Shown here in pieces: positions 16,120 to 18,844 of a stretch of 18,844 bases of DNA; positions within the stretch are counted from its first letter, which is position 1; the number at the start of each line of letters is the position of its first letter. The notes beneath the pieces are model-generated. The model made no database searches and was not told the DNA's origin. It saw only the letters and a list, made by a program, of their open reading frames with translations. Made by a program: the position numbers and the translations under genes. Origin of the DNA: Ectocarpus siliculosus (lineage: Eukaryota; Sar; Phaeophyceae; Ectocarpales; Ectocarpaceae); assembly GCA_000310025.1 (NCBI GenBank), contig FN648707.1:342479-361322 (forward strand), read 5' to 3'.

Positions 16120-16427
16120 CACTGGAGATGCCGAACAGCAACACCATCAGCATGCGCCTACTAGGGTCGTAGATCCGCTCAGGCACGTGATGATCTGCTC
16201 ACCGTTTTACGTCTGAAGTGGTTTTGGTATGTGCTTGCATGCTTGTCTTCGTCAATTTCGTTTGGGTGTGCTCCGATAAACCTACAGCACACCTTGTTGA
16301 GTTCTGCATACATACGCGTCATCATCTTGCACATGTTTTTCCTGAGAGGTACAGCAGTAGACCCCATCAAAGGGCGTTCTATTCTAGATAAGAGAGGGAA
16401 TCCACGTGTTGTTGAAATGACGTGAAA
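16120..16427. other. Spacer with an unsupported minus-strand open frame
   Basis: No gene is recognised. A minus-strand open frame (16179-16532) contains a protein-like stretch, KMMTRMYAELNKVCCRFIGA, but no identifiable domain. It could be a decayed coding fragment. Confidence 0.35.
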
Positions 16428-17304
16428 GATTGACATTTCAGGAAGTTTTGACGTGAAGAGGTTGCGCCGCTTTTTTGGGGGCAAACTCTGACGGCGAAAT
16501 TTTTGTGAGGAAGCGTCAAAATTAAATTTCACCCAAACTTAAACCGACGCGAAAAGATTGACGCTTCAAACATCGCCAGACTGTGGCTCACACACGCTTG
16601 CTCTGCTGCGGTCTGCTGTGCGCGGTCAGCAGCGAACACATTGGCCATGCCTATACTGATTGCTCCTAGCGGTCCTGCACCCACGCGTCTCGGCAGTTCT
16701 CACGGCGGCCAAGTGGCCAGACGCGCGTGTTCGGCGCGCGCGTTCGGTAGATGCGCCGTCGCGATTGCGCACGGGCTTTCAGCAGCAAAAAGGGGCATAG
16801 GCAGGGGAGTGATTGGGGGAGTCTCGCCCTCGAAGGGAGCACATGGAGAGGAGTAAGGGAGGGTACACGGACTTTGCCAGTCAGTAGGTGCATTTCGCCC
16901 GCCCCCTCACGGGGTTCGGTGCTCTGCTGCCGCAGTGACATCGGTATATACACAGCAGTGCAGCGAGCAGCTGCCTTACTCATCAGCAACGAACGGCAGT
17001 TTGACGCCTGGGAAGTCGCAGTTTGACGCCTGGGAAAAGTCGCCGCGGCAAAGGAGGGAAGGTCGGCGGGATGAGGCGAAGGGGTACACCTAGTCTCCTG
17101 GGAGCCTGGGGGTGTGAGTCTTCGCTTCGGAATGTCGACCCTGGGTGGCAGCCCGAACCAACCTTGAACTCTACCTCCACCATTTTTTTTTTCACCTCTC
17201 ACGTGTCAACGGGCACACGCGGTGCGAATTTTTTCCCGTCAAAACCCTCAACCGTCACTTTATGTTGGCGTCAATCCTCAAAGGTCAAAATTCCGCGTCA
17301 ATCC
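16428..17304. mobile_element. Possible small inverted-repeat (MITE-like) element
   Basis: The left end, GATTGAC...GAAGTTTTGAC...CTCTGACGGCGAAATTTTT, resembles in reverse complement the right end at 17215-17304 (GATTGACGCGGAATTTTGAC...TTTTGACGGGAAAAAATT). Matching blocks are short and interrupted and no target duplication is seen, so the call is weak. Inside are a 10-bp perfect inverted pair (16510-16519 with 16558-16567) and a 22-bp tandem duplication (16997-17018 and 17019 on). Many TTGACG motifs occur throughout. Confidence 0.35.
16997..17042. repeat. 22-bp tandem duplication
   Basis: CAGTTTGACGCCTGGGAA occurs at 16997 and again at 17019, with a 22-bp period. Confidence 0.8.
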
Positions 17305-17319
17305 ATAGTGGATACCCTA

Positions 17320-17511
17320 TAAGATTGCCAGTGATCCACACAAAACTGCGAGGTTAAATGGATATTGAGTCACGTAAGGTTGCCAGTCACCCACACAAAA
17401 CTGCGAGGTTAAATGGATATTGCGTCACGTAAGGTTGCCAGTCACCCACAAAACTGCGAGGTTGTATGGCTACTACGCCACGTAAGGTTGCCAGTCACCC
17501 ACAGAAACTGA
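17320..17511. repeat. 55-bp tandem repeat, about 3.5 copies
   Basis: Units start at 17320, 17375, 17430 and 17483, with lengths 55, 55 and 53 and a partial fourth. The core is TAAGGTTGCCAGTCACCCAC, followed by AAAACTGCGAGGTT and ending CACG. Copies 1-2 are closest; the third has substitutions and a 2-bp loss. No reading frame is conserved. Confidence 0.9.
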
Positions 17512-18640
17512 AAGATAAGATGAGATTGTCAGCGAATCCTAACCAAGCTGGCATATACCTTCTTGAGTTTTTTGAAGTTGACGGAAATGTTTTGTCCCGT
17601 ATGTGTTAAAATACAGAGATTGATCTCCGGCTCATTATTTTTGCGTTCACGTCGATAACGGGATATGTGAAGGCGTCATGAATCTTTGTACCCTCTACCG
17701 ACAATGAGTTGCGTGTTACGAACAGGAGTCTGTTGCATGTCCAGCGGTAGGAGTTGTAGGGGGGTACACTTGGAAATTTGGTCAGGGGTCTGTGTAACCG
17801 ACAGGAATACATGGAGATGATCTCCATTCGTACCAGAACACTGTATGCACGAAAGCAGCGCAGTGGTTGCACACCAGTAAGAAGATTTGTTGGGTTGTTG
17901 ATCAGAAACACAGCTGTGTAAGCTCTAACGTGGATCCAACATTGTTGTTTGCGTGACCGAGGAATAATTAACCTTGTCAGACAAATCGCAAGAATCGTTG
18001 TGTCACTTTTGCGAAAGAGGAGTAATTAACCTCAGTCGTAGATTGGCGTTCGATTTGATAGATAGGTAACCATGATGTCGTACAGAATGCGAAAGACAAC
18101 GATCACTGCTGCGCAGAACAGGGGGCGTATTGCAAGCTATTCTCCCCAGCAGTGCCACGTGCTGAATTGACGCTTTGGGTGACTGATTTTGCCTTTGCCT
18201 TTCCCTTTCGGATGCGCAATCTCCCCTGCACTGCCGAGTCAATCCCTCCGGAGAGACAGCTGCACACACCCCACCCAGGCGGATACGTGGCACCTGATGA
18301 AGCCCGAGCCGCGGCGATGCCAGCAGAGAAGGGTGGCCGCGGCAGAGGCGAGGGTGGCTACCGCGGGGAAGAAGCAGTGGCAGGAGGGATGGATGAAAGC
18401 GCTGGGGTGGGGTTGATAGGCCGGAAAAAAATACTTCATGTGACAAATGGTGCGACTTTTCTTATTTGGTGTTGTCATTGTTTTGGCTTTGGTTTGTGTT
18501 GCGTCGGCTTTCTTTGTGTTTGGTCTTTTTGAGTACGAGGTCGAGCCTGAACGAGTAGGATTTTATTTTCGGGGTTTTCACAGGATGTTTGGTTGTGAAC
18601 AGCGATCACAACCTGAGGGAGCAGGTGGTAGAGGAGATTT
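17512..18640. other. Non-coding stretch before the RT fragment
   Basis: No supportable gene is seen. A short direct repeat, GAGGARTAATTAACCT, occurs at about 17960 and 18018. Open frames on both strands (17606-17911 minus, 18003-18446 minus, 18152-18532 plus) lack motifs. The last 100 bp may contain worn RT sequence: FHRMFGCEQRS sits where HVDDIFAVGQKER would be expected. Confidence 0.4.
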
Positions 18641-18642
18641 AA

Positions 18643-18844
18643 TTTTTGGAAAATTGGGATGCAGGGACTTTGAAGACCTCGAAGCAGACGTACGCTGAAG
18701 AGTTGGGGATGGAGTTTGGGGTAGAGTACGGGAAGGAAATTCCTCTTCCTGTAGGGTTGAAGCTTTCAGAGTTTGACTAGGATGAAGAAGTGGTATCAAG
18801 GCCTTTTCGTGAGCTGATAGGATCATTGATGTGGCTGGCAACGC
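18643..18844 (+). pseudogene. rt: Decayed copia reverse transcriptase fragment, runs off the window
   Basis: The frame reads ENWDAGTLKTSKQTYAEELG, IPLPVGLKLSEFD, a TAG (18778-18780), then FRELIGSLMWLAT at the window edge. It matches the first element's RT blocks in order and spacing (RISQQRFAEEL, VPLPVSVKLTDFDENEA, FRELVGSLMWLAT at 8337-8508) but with many substitutions. It is thus a distinct copia family, not a copy of the first element. A TAA at 18640 closes the frame upstream. It could be the 3' part of the element that starts at 15284, but 3 kb is too short for an intact protease-integrase region and none is seen between. Confidence 0.85.

Noticed and set aside
1-18844. CRISPR arrays, bacterial promoters, riboswitches, rRNA
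   Set aside because: The sequence is eukaryotic in character; the tandem repeats present lack spacer structure and no conserved rRNA blocks are seen.

Overview
This is eukaryotic nuclear DNA. It has spliced exons with GTGAGT/GTAAGC donors, an LTR retrotransposon, a tRNA-derived SINE with a poly-A tail, CAG/polyQ tracts and many G/C homopolymers of 10-15 bases. There are no bacterial operons, rRNA genes or CRISPR arrays. The mix of a copia element with a polyQ-rich Gag, intron-rich host coding sequence and fairly high GC suggests a stramenopile, perhaps a brown alga. That assignment is an inference from style, not from a marker gene.

Layout. (1) 249-2414 and 9782-10433 are two halves of one Cys/His-rich, multi-exon gene. 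Exons 1-2 (249-442, 970-1068) carry two sister zinc-finger-like units. Exon 3 (1349-1914) carries a linker and a Cys cluster broken by a TAG. Exon 4 (about 2076-2414) carries a C2H2-like finger with another TAG. Exon 5 (9921-10433) carries a CGFC...CLFC Cys cluster, an acidic stretch and a basic nuclear-localisation-like tail. (2) 2415-9776 is a complete 7.36-kb Ty1/copia retrotransposon inserted in exon 4, three bases before the splice donor. It has two 353-bp LTRs that read as identical and a 5-bp target duplication (ACATC). Its order is Gag, protease, integrase, reverse transcriptase, RNase H. All domains keep their catalytic motifs, but the frame is broken about seven times. (3) 11042-11365 is a SINE with tRNA-type A and B boxes, a 16-A tail and a 7-bp target duplication. 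(4) 11373-15145 holds no gene I can support. It contains a hairpin, a 143-bp direct duplication about 405 bp apart, and a foldback-like inverted repeat of about 1.65 kb made of alternating submodules. (5) 15284-16119 looks like the 5' end of a second, related copia-type element: a TGTT...AACA candidate LTR, a leader and a Gag N-terminus parallel to the first. (6) 16428-17511 contains a possible small TIR element and a 55-bp tandem repeat. (7) The window ends inside a decayed copia reverse transcriptase fragment (18643-18844).

The region reads as repeat-rich chromatin in which several classes of mobile DNA have accumulated around, and inside, an uncharacterised Cys/His-rich gene. The two most useful results are the gene split by a very young copia insertion, whose flanking exons can be rejoined in phase, and the contrast between identical LTRs and a coding region broken almost only by one-base frame changes.
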